Origin: DATKCA01 sp035544675
GTDB taxonomy: Bacteria > Acidobacteriota > Thermoanaerobaculia > Gp7-AA8
Assembly: GCA_035544675.1 (NCBI GenBank)
Contig: DATKCA010000179.1
Span: forward strand, 12,933 to 76,932
Reading direction: 5' to 3'
Length of the DNA stretch: 64,000 bases
Part shown: one piece after another, positions 1 to 9,627 of the stretch
Layout of the letters: each line of letters opens with the position of its first letter
How positions within the stretch are numbered: position 1 is the first letter of the stretch
Notes under the pieces: generated by a model
The model's input: only the letters and a program-made list of their open reading frames with translations
What the model was told of the DNA's origin: nothing
Databases searched by the model: none
Program-made: the position numbers and the translations under genes

Positions 1-368
1 AGCGGCGGCCAGCGACCATGCGTCTCGAATGTGCCGCCCACGATCACGATCTCCGACGCCCCGCTCGCAGCGACGACGCTGGTCAGCGGCCCCAGCGCCG
101 CGATCCGTCCCGTGAACGTCCCAATCACCGCGGCCGCATCGGCCGCGCGCAGGACCGGGCCGGAGTAATCCAGGATCGCGGCGAGCCGGGTGGTGTTGCG
201 ATAGGAGAGCTCGGCGGTCGTGTTGCCGGCCACCGTAGTGATCGCGGCGATCGGCAGGCCGGACCGGATCAGCGCGGCCAGGGCGAAGCCGTCGTCGATG
301 TCGCCGGAGGGAGACCCCAGCCCGTTGTCGGTGTCGATGAGGAGCACGCGATCGGGAGCGTAAGTCAT
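1..368 (-). CDS. Inosine-uridine-type nucleoside hydrolase, N-terminal part (cut by window edge)
   Basis: This frame starts with ATG at 366-368 and runs off the window at base 1, giving at least 122 residues. The start VLLIDTDNG followed after a short insert by GDIDDGFALAAL matches the calcium-binding aspartate cluster of the nucleoside hydrolase family. IAAITTVAGNTT and LGPLTSVVAA...EIVIVGGTF match the next conserved strands. The family hydrolyses the N-glycosidic bond of ribonucleosides to free base and ribose. The six-residue insert between the first Asp pair and the DIDD cluster is unusual. The gene is divergent from the hydrolase at 446, with a 77-base gap. Substrate cannot be told without the C-terminal half. 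Confidence 0.8.
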   Translation of the reverse strand, partial: MTYAPDRVLLIDTDNGLGSPSGDIDDGFALAALIRSGLPIAAITTVAGNTTAELSYRNTTRLAAILDYSGPVLRAADAAAVIGTFTGRIAALGPLTSVVAASGASEIVIVGGTFETHGRWPP

Positions 369-445
369 TCCGGGGTGGCGAGGGATGAGTCTCGCTCGAA
401 ACTTGCAACCAAAGGCGGTTCGGGATTCAGTAACATTCCTGCCAG

Positions 446-1345
446 ATGGTTGCCAGAGCTCAGACGAAATCGAAGCTGCCGGTGCCCCCGCCCACCGACT
501 CGGTCGCCGCGGCGGAAGTGTCGCTGTACCGGAACGTTCTGAAGATCCGGGACGAGCACATCCTCGAGAATCTGGGGATCTCGTTCTACGACGCCGACTC
601 GACGATCCAGTGGTCCTACAACGCCGACCAGTATTTCCATGCCGCGTCGACCATGAAGCTGGCCGTGCTGCTGGGCGTGTTCCGTCAGGTCGATCGGGGC
701 GAGCTGGGGTTGGAGTCGCCGGTCCACGTGCGCAACCGCTTCACGAGCATCGTCAACCAGGAGCCGTTCATGCTCGACCTCGGCCGCGATGCCGACCCCG
801 ACGTGTACGGCCACCTCGGCAAGACCCTGAGCGTGCGGGAGCTGTCGTACTGGATGATCACCAAGTCCAGCAATCTGGCCACGAATCTCCTCGTCGATGT
901 CGTGGGGATCCCGATCATCCAGCAGTCGCTCGACGAGCTCGAGATCGACGGGGTGAAGATCCTCCGCGGGGTCGAGGATCAGGCCGCGTTCACCGCCGGC
1001 CTCAACAACGAGGTCACGGCCAACGGGCTGCTCAAACTTCTGCGGCTCATCGCGGACGGCAAGGCGTACTCGCGCGACGCGTGTGACGAGATGCTGAAGA
1101 TCATGCTCGACCAGCAGTACCGCAGCGGCATTCCGGCCGGACTGCCGAAAGCCGCGCGCGTCGCGCACAAGACCGGCAACATCTCCACGGTGCACCACGA
1201 CGCCGGCATCGTCTATCTGGAAGGGCGCAAGCCCTACGTGCTGGTCATTCTCACCGAGTTCACGGCGGAGCGTGGCCGCGGGGCGGCGGTGGCGGAGGTC
1301 TCCCGCGACATCTTCAACACGCTCGCCGGAAGCACGTATGAGTGA
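446..1345 (+). CDS. Class A beta-lactamase-fold serine hydrolase
   Basis: The 299-residue protein has the three motifs of the penicillin-recognising serine enzymes: S68-T-M-K71, S141-S-N143 and K242-T-G244. A RGVED segment near residue 174 sits where class A enzymes carry the omega-loop glutamate. The order and spacing fit class A (COG2367) rather than class C. No convincing signal peptide is visible, which is odd for a periplasmic enzyme and suggests either an unrecognised leader or a cytoplasmic esterase/peptidase role. The stop overlaps the next start by 8 bases, so it is translationally coupled to the M15-like gene. True antibiotic hydrolysis is not shown; a peptidase or amidase role is equally possible. 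Confidence 0.78.
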   Translation: MVARAQTKSKLPVPPPTDSVAAAEVSLYRNVLKIRDEHILENLGISFYDADSTIQWSYNADQYFHAASTMKLAVLLGVFRQVDRGELGLESPVHVRNRFTSIVNQEPFMLDLGRDADPDVYGHLGKTLSVRELSYWMITKSSNLATNLLVDVVGIPIIQQSLDELEIDGVKILRGVEDQAAFTAGLNNEVTANGLLKLLRLIADGKAYSRDACDEMLKIMLDQQYRSGIPAGLPKAARVAHKTGNISTVHHDAGIVYLEGRKPYVLVILTEFTAERGRGAAVAEVSRDIFNTLAGSTYE

Positions 1346-2051
1346 GGCCGAGCCCCAGATCCTGAAGGTCGTCGATGCCTTCGATCTGGACGACGAGCTC
1401 CGATCGATCCTTCGCCCCGGCGACATGATGCGCGACGACCAGGGGCGGCGGCACCGGCTCCCGCGCTACTTCTACGAGATCCTCTCGCACGAGGCCGCGT
1501 TCGCCATGCGGCTGACACCGCACTTCGGCCTCAATGAGTTCGTCCTGGTGGACCTCAAGGAGGCGCCCCGGCTGCAGCAGTTTCCGCGTTACGTGCCCTG
1601 CGCCGTTCGGATCCTCGCGTTTTACCTCGAGCAGTTCCGGACCGACGCCGGCGCATCCGTGCACATCGCGGTCAACGGCGGCTACAGGTCGCCCGCGCAC
1701 AAGCTCGTCACCGGAGCGTCACCCCATATGTGGGGAACGGCCGCGGATGTCTATCGGATCGGCACGACGATCCTCAAGACGCAGGAAACGATCGAGAAGT
1801 ACAACGAAGTCGCGGAAGACCTCAGCGGAGACGTGTCGGTGCTTCCCTATGGCCACGTCACGGGGAAGCATGCCGACGATCACGTTCACATCGACCTCGG
1901 CTACATCACATTGATCCCGCGGGAGATCAGCGAAGACCGGATGGAGCAGCCGCAGGAGCACCGCCCGCGCTTCGCTTTCGAGGAGCGGCGGCGGAAGGAG
2001 CGGCGGGCCCTGGCTGCAGATGCCGGGCCGGCGGGCGAGAGGCGGTCTTAG
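1338..2051 (+). CDS. M15-like zinc D,D-carboxypeptidase-fold protein
   Basis: The start is ATG 1338, overlapping the previous gene, which gives 237 residues. The core GGYRSPAH (114-121), then SPH130-MWGTAAD137 and DDHVH184-IDLGY, reproduces the HxxxxxxD...H zinc-ligand pattern of the M15 / hedgehog-type peptidase fold (M15_3, DUF882-like). These enzymes cut D-Ala-D-Ala or related cell-wall cross-links. No signal peptide is seen, so localisation is unclear. The tail after about residue 205 is Arg/Glu-rich and probably disordered. The TAG stop lies in a CTTAGG repeat. It probably acts with the serine hydrolase upstream and the ligase-like gene downstream. Confidence 0.7.
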   Translation: MSEAEPQILKVVDAFDLDDELRSILRPGDMMRDDQGRRHRLPRYFYEILSHEAAFAMRLTPHFGLNEFVLVDLKEAPRLQQFPRYVPCAVRILAFYLEQFRTDAGASVHIAVNGGYRSPAHKLVTGASPHMWGTAADVYRIGTTILKTQETIEKYNEVAEDLSGDVSVLPYGHVTGKHADDHVHIDLGYITLIPREISEDRMEQPQEHRPRFAFEERRRKERRALAADAGPAGERRS

Positions 2052-2062
2052 GCCTTAGGCCT
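2047..2062. repeat. Short CTTAGGC heptamer repeat
   Basis: Two units of the TTAGGCC heptamer begin at the stop codon of the M15-like gene. The 102-base gap up to the next start holds one more isolated CTTAGGC and no other clear signal. It is the smallest member of the heptamer class seen elsewhere in the window. Confidence 0.45.
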
Positions 2063-2153
2063 CGTCAAGGCCTCGTTGAGAACGGCCCGCCGTTTGCTTA
2101 GGCACAAAAGGTAGTTCACTGCTTCAACCGCCGTCCATCTCCCGGAACGCTTC

Positions 2154-3779
2154 ATGCCTTTAAGCGCTAAAGACGACCTCGGTTCCGCAAAGTTCCCGCG
2201 CAGGGCTCGCCTGGCGATGCCTGTGATCGGGATGGAATCGGAATTCAACGTCTGGGTCGACGAGGTGGAGATCGATCCCAAGCCGTTCTGGGGGAATCCC
2301 GGGGCCTTTATCGACAGGCCTCTCCTGCCGCGCGAGAGATCTTCCCTGCAGTTGCCCACCGGTGGGGCGGTTTATTTCGACCGTGGCGTGATCGAGGTCG
2401 TCACTCCGGTGATCGAGCTCGCTCCGCACAGCACGGCCAGGATGGTTCGCAATCTCTGGGAACAGATCGGTTTCGTGCGCGAGCAGTTGACGAAGTGGGA
2501 GAAGAAGAACGACCACACCGTCCGCCTCAAGGCGTACAGCACCCACTACAACGTCTCCTACGAGATCCCCAGACGGCTGCAGAACGCGAAGAGGAACGAG
2601 AAGAAGCTGGCGCTCCTGCTCGCCTACATCCTGCCCATTCCGGTGATGCTGGTGGCCTCGAACCGCCGCTCCACCGGCGTCGGCGTCCGGCCCCGCGGCT
2701 CCCGCATCGAGGTCACGGTCGACTTCACGCCGGATCCCGGGCTGATGGTCGCCGCGGCGACATTGATCGTCGGAATCGTTCGCGAAGTCATGTCGTGGCC
2801 GTCCTACGATCTGTCGATGCTCGAGAAGCTTCCCATCCCCGTGGTGAGCGGAGTCATCCCCGGAAAGCACACCACTCGGAAGGGGTGGCTGACCAAGGAC
2901 TTTCACTACCCGCGGAGTCCGTACACGTGCGACGTGAACTCCCCTGTCTGGACCACGCAGTCCGGCCAGAGGAAGTCGCTGCGGCGGATGGCTTCCCAGA
3001 CGGCCTGGTTCTTCCGGAAGTCGATCCGGAAGTACTCGGACCCGTTCAGCTTCCGCCTCCTCTTCGCGATTCTCAGCGGACGCGCCCCGTCGATGCTCGA
3101 GCTGATCGACCGCCCCAGCGCGTACGAGGATGTCGGCCACCTCTGCAGGTGGGGCATGGTGATCCACGAGCTCAAGGACTACGACGCGGAGATCCGACTG
3201 CTGCGGCCCCGCCAGGCAGTCTGGAACGCCTACTCGATCGACGAATACGTCACGGCACGAGAGAAGGCGCGTGCGCAGCATCTCTCCGAGATGTCCAACG
3301 TTCGGGCTATCGAGCCGAGGGAGCGAACGCTGCAGGAGAAGATGGCGGCCGGCGCTAGAACGACCTCCCTGCTCGAGGACCCTGTACCGCGCGCCATCGC
3401 GGCCACCGTGAAGCGGAAGGTGTCGCGACGGAAGTCCGACACACCAGGCAAGCTCGTTCCCCCGCGCGGGACGCAGTACGTCGACCGCCGCGGCGGCGTC
3501 TCGCTCGTCGGGAAGCCGCCGAAAGAGCGTCGCAGGGCCGCCGAGCGCCGCAAGAAGACCTTCAATACCCCGTTCCCCGACCGCCGTCTCACTCGCTCGG
3601 CTTACGAGCAGGTCTTTCTCAAGCTCGTCTCAGGCGGTCGCCTGCGCGTGGGACGCGACCTCTACACGCCCATCGGCATGAAAGGCTGGTATCACGCCGT
3701 CTTCCGCCGCCAGTCCGACGGAGCGGAACGGCTGATATCCATCGATCAGCTGCTCAAGAAGATGAACGACTGGACCTGA
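2154..3779 (+). CDS. Glutamate-cysteine-ligase / PafA-Dop superfamily-like protein
   Basis: The 541-residue protein carries signatures of the glutamine-synthetase-fold carboxylate-amine ligases. G26-M-E28-S-E30 resembles the metal-binding ExE strand (GIETEYG in PafA, GxExEF in GCS). GGAVYFDRGVIE81VVTP resembles the second acidic strand followed by TP. YSTHYNVSYE and RRSTGVGVRPRGSRIEV fit the His/Asn and Arg strands. The last 150 residues are basic (RRRAAERRKK) with a separate conserved-looking end, so a second domain is likely. Such enzymes couple a carboxylate to an amine using ATP, or reverse it as in Dop. The neighbours (serine hydrolase, M15-like peptidase, SLT enzyme) suggest work on wall peptides or peptide tags. 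Family assignment is by motif only. Confidence 0.55.
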   Translation: MPLSAKDDLGSAKFPRRARLAMPVIGMESEFNVWVDEVEIDPKPFWGNPGAFIDRPLLPRERSSLQLPTGGAVYFDRGVIEVVTPVIELAPHSTARMVRNLWEQIGFVREQLTKWEKKNDHTVRLKAYSTHYNVSYEIPRRLQNAKRNEKKLALLLAYILPIPVMLVASNRRSTGVGVRPRGSRIEVTVDFTPDPGLMVAAATLIVGIVREVMSWPSYDLSMLEKLPIPVVSGVIPGKHTTRKGWLTKDFHYPRSPYTCDVNSPVWTTQSGQRKSLRRMASQTAWFFRKSIRKYSDPFSFRLLFAILSGRAPSMLELIDRPSAYEDVGHLCRWGMVIHELKDYDAEIRLLRPRQAVWNAYSIDEYVTAREKARAQHLSEMSNVRAIEPRERTLQEKMAAGARTTSLLEDPVPRAIAATVKRKVSRRKSDTPGKLVPPRGTQYVDRRGGVSLVGKPPKERRRAAERRKKTFNTPFPDRRLTRSAYEQVFLKLVSGGRLRVGRDLYTPIGMKGWYHAVFRRQSDGAERLISIDQLLKKMNDWT

Positions 3780-3796
3780 GCGCCACGCAGATCCAT

Positions 3797-4045
3797 TCAC
3801 TCCTTGACGCGCCTCTCCCATTCCTCGGTCATGGCCTGACGCGCGGATCGATCGCGCAGGCGGGGCCTCTCCAGGACGCCCGCCAGCAGGTCGGCCACGC
3901 CCCAGCTGAGAAACGTCGTGGCGGCAATGGTGAACAGCTCCGAAGCCGTCTCCAGTCCGAGAAGAAAAAAGAGCGTGACCGGAAGGGCCACGCCCATGAC
4001 GATCACGCCGACGATCAGTCTCCTACCCGACACGCCGGTATTCAA
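3797..4045 (-). CDS. Small two-helix membrane protein, unknown function
   Basis: The 82-residue frame begins MNTGVSGRRLIVG and has two hydrophobic segments, about residues 10-30 and 36-57, followed by an Arg/Glu-rich cytoplasmic tail ending ERRVKE. It is convergent with the ligase-like gene (17-base gap) and lies 16 bases beyond the SLT gene stop on the same strand, so it could be its distal partner. I do not recognise a family. The clean two-helix pattern and positive-inside charge support a real gene. Confidence 0.5.
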   Translation of the reverse strand: MNTGVSGRRLIVGVIVMGVALPVTLFFLLGLETASELFTIAATTFLSWGVADLLAGVLERPRLRDRSARQAMTEEWERRVKE

Positions 4046-4061
4046 TCACAGTCAAACCCCA

Positions 4062-4934
4062 TCACCGCGCTTCCGCGACACCCATGGTCGCATCCGCGAG
4101 GTGGCTCTGAACCCGTGATGCGAACTCTTTCTCGTAAGTCCGGACCTTCTTCAGGTAGTTCTGCGTCTCTTTGAAAGGCGGCACGCCTCCGAAGCGGCGG
4201 ACGTTGCCCTCACCCGCGTTGTAGGCGGCGATGACGATGGTCTCGTTCCCGTCGAAGCGCTCGTTCAGGTACTTCAGGTATTTCGTCCCGGCCTGGATGT
4301 TCTGCGTGGGGTTGGTCAGGTCCCTGGCCCCCATCCACCTGCCTGTCTTCGGGACGAGCTGCATGAGTCCCACCGCCCCCACCGGCGAGCGCGCCGTCGG
4401 CTTGAACCGCGACTCCTGCTGGATCATCGCAGCGACGAGCTCCGGTCGCAGGTCGTTCTTCTTCGCCTCTCTGTAGATGATCGAGCCGAAGGGAACTTCG
4501 GTGCGGAAGAACTGCTCTCTCGCCGATTCCGTGATGAGAGCCAGCCTGGCCGGCGCCTCGGCGACAGTCTTCAGCGACGACGAAGCCGCATCTCCTACCG
4601 AGCCCGCTGCCCCCACCACGCCCGCGGCGACGCCACCGGCGACCTGAGAGGCGATGCTCTGTGCAGTCTCCACGTCGCCGGCGATGGCCTCATCGAGCGA
4701 GCGCTCTCCGGCAGTCTGCCGCGCTGAATTCGCGTTCGTGTTCTGAATCATCTTGATCGGCGCGCCCAGCCCGCCGATTGCGAGCGAAGCACCCAGGGCC
4801 CACGTCGCGTACCTCCGCTTCATCCGCCGCATCCCCTTTGGCTTTACCTTCTGGACCTCCATCCGGAGCTGCGAACGGTCGAAGCCTTCGAGGAAGCGCT
4901 CTTCATAGGGTCTGGACGTCTTCAGCTCGGCCAT
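4062..4934 (-). CDS. Membrane-anchored SLT-type lytic transglycosylase
   Basis: I chose ATG 4934 (MAELKTSRPY), which has an AGGAGG ribosome site at 4941-4946 with a 6-base spacer; an in-frame codon 18 bases earlier lacks this. The product is 290 residues: a basic N-terminus, one hydrophobic anchor at about 42-62, an Ala/Gly-rich linker, then a C-terminal SLT domain. The domain shows QQE174-S with Glu174 as the expected catalytic acid, GAVGLMQLVP, and AAYNAGEGNV. It cleaves the MurNAc-GlcNAc bond of peptidoglycan to give 1,6-anhydro products. This fits the downstream amino-sugar recycling genes murQ/nagA/nagB. Confidence 0.9.
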   Translation of the reverse strand: MAELKTSRPYEERFLEGFDRSQLRMEVQKVKPKGMRRMKRRYATWALGASLAIGGLGAPIKMIQNTNANSARQTAGERSLDEAIAGDVETAQSIASQVAGGVAAGVVGAAGSVGDAASSSLKTVAEAPARLALITESAREQFFRTEVPFGSIIYREAKKNDLRPELVAAMIQQESRFKPTARSPVGAVGLMQLVPKTGRWMGARDLTNPTQNIQAGTKYLKYLNERFDGNETIVIAAYNAGEGNVRRFGGVPPFKETQNYLKKVRTYEKEFASRVQSHLADATMGVAEAR

Positions 4935-5028
4935 TTCCGACCTCCTGGTCACTCCTACTTATTTGCAAGGGAGGGACCAGGACGGCCAAGCCATAAATGA
5001 TTGATTTGAGTAGTTTTAATGGCTGAGT

Positions 5029-5043
5029 CCGTGCCCGGCACGG
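5029..5043. repeat. Perfect inverted repeat between two minus-strand genes
   Basis: CCGTGCC-C-GGCACGG forms a perfect 7-bp palindrome in the 130-base gap between the histidine kinase stop and the SLT gene start. It lacks a following T-run on the minus strand, so it is not a textbook terminator. The rest of this gap holds an AT-rich stretch (about 4990-5020) that may include the promoter of the SLT gene. Confidence 0.35.
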
Positions 5044-5064
5044 CAACGGGCTACGGCAACCGGC

Positions 5065-5835
5065 TCAGCTCGGAACCTTGAGGCAGAAGGTGCTGCCCTC
5101 CCCGGGCTTGGACTCCACCGTCACCGACCCGCCCTGGCTCTCAATGAGGCGCTTGGCGAGGTACAGGCCGTACCCCGGCCCGCTGCCGGGGCGCTGCTTG
5201 TCCAGCTTGCTGACGCCGCCGAGATCGAACACCTGCTGGACGTAACGTGGGTCGATTCCGACGCCATTGTCGAGGACGCAGATCCGATGGCCGTCACCGG
5301 TTCTGGTGCACTCGATGGCCACCGTGCGCTCGCCGTTGGGCCGGTCGGTGAAGAAGAGGGCATTCGCGACGATCACGCTGAGGGCCTCGCGCATCTTTTC
5401 GGGGTCGACGTTGAGGGTGGGGAGGTTCGCCGGAACGTCGACGCGCACGCCGCCCTCTTCGATCATGAAGTTGTGCTTGAGAAGGACTTCCTGGACGATT
5501 TCTCCCAGCGGTGCCGGCCGTTTCACGGTATCGCGCGCGAGCATCTTGACCATGTGCGACATGTCGTCCAGCACCTTCTTCATGTGCTGCACGCTCGTCC
5601 GGATCCTGCGCAGGAAGTCCTGGCCGTCCTCGTCGAGCTTGTCGCTGTAGTCGCTGATCAGCAGCTCGCTGAATCCGTCGACGGCGAAGATGGGCGACTT
5701 CAGGTCATGGGACAGGATGCTGAAGAACTTCGTCAGTTCTTCGGTCGTCAGCGGCTGGCCGGCCGCCGAGCTCTCTCTAGCCGTCGCGATGAAACACCTC
5801 CGTCTCGCCGGGCCCGCTGCAACTAGCGTGCTCAC
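5065..5835 (-). CDS. Soluble sensor-less histidine kinase
   Basis: GTG 5835 overlaps the S51 gene stop as GTGA. The 256 residues carry a HisKA helix pair with H43 in SHDLKSP, an N box at VANALFF, G1 box DNGVGID and G2 box GSGPGYGLYLAKRL, ending in the usual STFCLKVP strand. There is no transmembrane segment and no recognisable PAS, GAF or receiver domain; only about 30 residues precede the HisKA helices. It is the last gene of the sucC-sucD-PHP-S51 unit. No cognate response regulator is adjacent. It likely takes its input through another protein. Confidence 0.88.
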   Translation of the reverse strand: MSTLVAAGPARRRCFIATARESSAAGQPLTTEELTKFFSILSHDLKSPIFAVDGFSELLISDYSDKLDEDGQDFLRRIRTSVQHMKKVLDDMSHMVKMLARDTVKRPAPLGEIVQEVLLKHNFMIEEGGVRVDVPANLPTLNVDPEKMREALSVIVANALFFTDRPNGERTVAIECTRTGDGHRICVLDNGVGIDPRYVQQVFDLGGVSKLDKQRPGSGPGYGLYLAKRLIESQGGSVTVESKPGEGSTFCLKVPS

Positions 5836-6506
5836 GCTTTCCGGAACACGGCCACGCTTCCGCTGCCGATGATCTCGGTCGCGCCGCCGGAACGGACCGC
5901 GAGCGCGGCGCCGGTAGGCAGACCGATTCCGATTTCGACGTCCGGAATCGACATGAGCCGGCGCAACACCGTGTCGTTCGCAGGGTCGAACGAAGTCTCG
6001 ATGACCACGCCCGACAGCCAGTTCAGCGCCGTAAGCGATCCGCCCCCCCGCATGTCCCGCATGTGCGACCCGAATGCGGACGCGCTCGCGCCGATGCCGG
6101 CGATGACCGCCCCCGCCGCCGCCGCGTCGCGCAGGGCCAGATCTGCGGCCGATTCCACGATGGTCTCCGCGACGTGGTTCGTGACGCCGCCGCCGAGGTA
6201 AACCAGGCCGGAGGAGAGGATGAGGTCGAGGTTCTTCTGGCGGCGGCTGTCGCGCCCGCGATAGATCGGCACGTTGATCGTCTCCACTGACGGATCGATC
6301 GACCGGAAATGCTTCCCGATGTGAGTCGCGTATTCGGCCGAGCCTGAAGCCGTCGGCAGAAAGGCGATCGATGGCCGGTCCGCGGGCATCTCCGAGAGGA
6401 TGAACTCGTCGATGGCGCGCGTCTCGCCGAACGAGAACTCCCCGCCGCCGATGAGAACGAGAAGCCGCAGCTCCACGTTCAGCGCCAGCTCCAGCGGCCG
6501 GCTCAT
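5832..6506 (-). CDS. Peptidase S51 (cyanophycinase/dipeptidase E-like)
   Basis: ATG 6506 overlaps the PHP gene stop (ATGA). The 224 residues begin with LLVLIGGGEF and carry FLPTASG, VYLGGGVTN and AGIGASASAFG. S141 lies in G-A-S-A-S-A, equivalent to the GxSAGA nucleophile elbow of S51 serine peptidases, with Ser instead of the usual second Gly. Members cut Asp-linked dipeptides or beta-Asp-Arg from cyanophycin. No cyanophycin synthetase is present here, so a peptidase role on other Asp-peptides is more likely. It is fully embedded between a PHP phosphoesterase and a histidine kinase. Confidence 0.78.
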   Translation of the reverse strand: MSRPLELALNVELRLLVLIGGGEFSFGETRAIDEFILSEMPADRPSIAFLPTASGSAEYATHIGKHFRSIDPSVETINVPIYRGRDSRRQKNLDLILSSGLVYLGGGVTNHVAETIVESAADLALRDAAAAGAVIAGIGASASAFGSHMRDMRGGGSLTALNWLSGVVIETSFDPANDTVLRRLMSIPDVEIGIGLPTGAALAVRSGGATEIIGSGSVAVFRKA

Positions 6507-7474
6507 CTGGGTCCGACCGCGACCGGTTGCAGCCACGCCTTCCGGCCGTACGAGTCGATCACCATGGCCCGCACATATCCTTCGGTGCCGATGATGTCGT
6601 ACACCGCCGGGTTCGCCGTGGTCGTCCAGAGGACGCGGCCGCCGCTGCCGACGAACTGGGTCCGGTACTTCGTGTTCCGGTTCGCATCGATGGTGACCGA
6701 ATACCGCGCCGGATCGCGCGTCCAGGCCGAGAGCTTCACGCCCGTCGACGCGTAGAACTCGCCGTCCGCGAGCGCCTTGACGATGGTCTCCGCCGTCGCC
6801 GAAGCGGCGCGCACGACCACCCACGCCCGGCCCGGACGCGCGCCGCCTCCGTCCGTCCGGCTTTTGAAGTCGTGCGAGTCGTCGACGCCGGCCGCGTAGA
6901 TCATCCTGCCGCTCGTCAGAACATCGTCCCAGATGCTCTCCACCGACGCGACGCCCGCTCCACCTTCACTGTTGACCAGCGGGTGCCCGCTGGCGATCTC
7001 CAGCAGCGAGGCCCCGGACACGTTCTTCAACTCGTCCGAGCCGAACGCCCAGTTGAAGTTCGGATGGTTGATCAGGGCGATCCCGCCCGCCGCCCGCACC
7101 GCATCCACATTGCGCTGCAACACCTCGGTCACCGTCGCTCCGCCCTGCGGCGGAACGAGACGCGTGAGACCGATCGCGTTCACGTGCAGCGGACGGTCGG
7201 GAAGGCGGTCGGTGACCTCTTCTCCGGGAATGAGCAGCAGGCCGGGGACGGCGGCCGCCAGCGTGATCTTGTCGTGGTCGGTGATGACGAGAAAATCGTA
7301 CCCGTGCTCGCGGTACCACCGCGCCACCTCGTCAGGCGGAGTGTCGCCGTCGCTCTGCGAGGTGTGCGTATGGAGGTTGCCTTTGAAGAGTTGAAGTGGA
7401 GCGCCGCCGGCCTCGACGGCGCGCGACGGTGAGGACACCGGCGCTCCATCGAGCGCCAGCGCCAGGACGGCCAT
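6503..7474 (-). CDS. PHP-domain metal-dependent phosphoesterase (CehA/McbA-like)
   Basis: The gene begins 2 bases after the sucD stop, giving 323 residues from ATG 7474; an in-frame GTG at 7492 is an alternative that would lengthen the hydrophobic leader. PHP motifs are NLHTHTS, ITDHDK, GEEVT, NHPNFNW and DDSHDF, the metal-binding His/Asp set. The leader MAVLALALDGAPV is followed by a Ser/Ala/Gly stretch that is entirely encoded by a palindromic repeat (7397-7448), so the mature N-terminus seems to have been rebuilt by repeat insertion. The C-terminal third is beta-rich. Export is likely but uncertain. The substrate is unknown; the position behind sucCD gives no direct hint. Confidence 0.8.
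   Translation of the reverse strand: MAVLALALDGAPVSSPSRAVEAGGAPLQLFKGNLHTHTSQSDGDTPPDEVARWYREHGYDFLVITDHDKITLAAAVPGLLLIPGEEVTDRLPDRPLHVNAIGLTRLVPPQGGATVTEVLQRNVDAVRAAGGIALINHPNFNWAFGSDELKNVSGASLLEIASGHPLVNSEGGAGVASVESIWDDVLTSGRMIYAAGVDDSHDFKSRTDGGGARPGRAWVVVRAASATAETIVKALADGEFYASTGVKLSAWTRDPARYSVTIDANRNTKYRTQFVGSGGRVLWTTTANPAVYDIIGTEGYVRAMVIDSYGRKAWLQPVAVGPR
7397..7448. repeat. Palindromic element copy 1, inside the PHP gene
   Basis: The 52-bp copy is bounded by TGGAGCGCC and GGCGCTCCA (9-bp terminal inverted repeat). It is translated in frame on the minus strand as DGAPVSSP...EAGGAP. The right half (GTGAGGACACCGGCGCTCCATC) recurs at 41496-41517. Confidence 0.8.
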
Positions 7475-7476
7475 GA

Positions 7477-8382
7477 TCAGCGCTTGCGCCACACCTCTTC
7501 CAGCTTCGATCCCATTTCCGAGGGTGCCTTCACGACGTGAATGCCGGCGCTCTGGAGGGCGGCCATCTTCTCCGCCGCCGTTCCTTTGCCGCCGCTGATG
7601 ATCGCGCCGGCGTGGCCCATGCGGCGCCCCGGTGGAGCCGTCTGTCCGGCGATGAACGCGACTACGGGCTTGCGCACATGAGCCTTCACGTACGCCGCGC
7701 CGTCTTCCTCCGCCGTCCCTCCGATCTCCCCGATCATGATGATCGCCTCGGTGGCCGGATCTGCCTCGAAGGCTGCCAGGCAGTCCACGAAGTCCGTTCC
7801 GGGCAACGGATCGCCCCCCATTCCCACCGCGGTCGACTGGCCGATGCCGTGCCTGGTGAGTTGTCCCACCGCTTCGTACGTGAGCGTTCCGGAGCGCGAC
7901 ACGATCCCGATCGGCCCTTCCTTGTGAATGTGGCCGGGCATGATGCCGATCTTGGCCTGGCCCGGAGTCATGATGCCGGGGCAGTTTGGCCCGATCAGAC
8001 GCGATGCGCCGCGTCCGTCTACGACCGCGCGCGCGTTCGACTTCGTCAGGAAGTCGTGCGCCCGGATCATGTCGTTGACCGGGATGCCTTCGGTGATGCA
8101 GACGATCAGCTCGATTCCGGCCGCTGCGGACTCCATGATCGCGTCGGCCGCGAACGGTGGAGGCACGAAGATGAGCGAGCACGTCGCGCCGGCCTGCTCC
8201 CGGGCCTCCGCCACACTGTTGAAGACCGGAAAGCCTTCGTGTTTCGTTCCGCCCTTGCCGGGCGTGACTCCTCCGACGACTTTCGTCCCGTACTCGCGGC
8301 ACTGAACGGCGTGGAAGGTCCCCTCCCGGCCGGTGATGCCCTGCACGATGACGCGCGTGTCTTTGTCAGCCCAGATGGCCAT
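7477..8382 (-). CDS. sucD: Succinyl-CoA synthetase alpha subunit
   Basis: The 301-residue protein matches SucD along its length: Rossmann CoA-binding start VIVQGITGREGTFH, GGVTPGKGG, FVPPPFAADAI, LIGPNCPGI, and the phospho-histidine loop RRMGH257AGAI. It forms the catalytic heterodimer or heterotetramer with SucC, converting succinyl-CoA plus ADP/GDP and phosphate to succinate, CoA and NTP in the TCA cycle. It lies 38 bases beyond sucC. Its TGA is 2 bases from the PHP gene start, which suggests one transcript for the whole five-gene unit. Confidence 0.98.
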   Translation of the reverse strand: MAIWADKDTRVIVQGITGREGTFHAVQCREYGTKVVGGVTPGKGGTKHEGFPVFNSVAEAREQAGATCSLIFVPPPFAADAIMESAAAGIELIVCITEGIPVNDMIRAHDFLTKSNARAVVDGRGASRLIGPNCPGIMTPGQAKIGIMPGHIHKEGPIGIVSRSGTLTYEAVGQLTRHGIGQSTAVGMGGDPLPGTDFVDCLAAFEADPATEAIIMIGEIGGTAEEDGAAYVKAHVRKPVVAFIAGQTAPPGRRMGHAGAIISGGKGTAAEKMAALQSAGIHVVKAPSEMGSKLEEVWRKR

Positions 8383-8420
8383 GGACTCTCCGTGTCATCG
8401 TAATGGCGCCGCTTCGTTCC

Positions 8421-9596
<1,176 letters not shown>

Positions 9597-9627
9597 GGCG
9601 CGGCGCGTTTTATCACAGAATGCCGCG

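Noticed and set aside
446..1345. Antibiotic-resistance beta-lactamase
   Set aside because: Motifs fit the fold, but no signal peptide, mobile context or known resistance lineage is visible, so only the hydrolase fold is claimed.
5029..5043. Rho-independent terminator
   Set aside because: The palindrome is perfect but has no loop of useful size and no T-run after it.
5832..6506. True cyanophycinase with a cyanophycin pathway
   Set aside because: No cyanophycin synthetase is present; only S51 family membership is supported.
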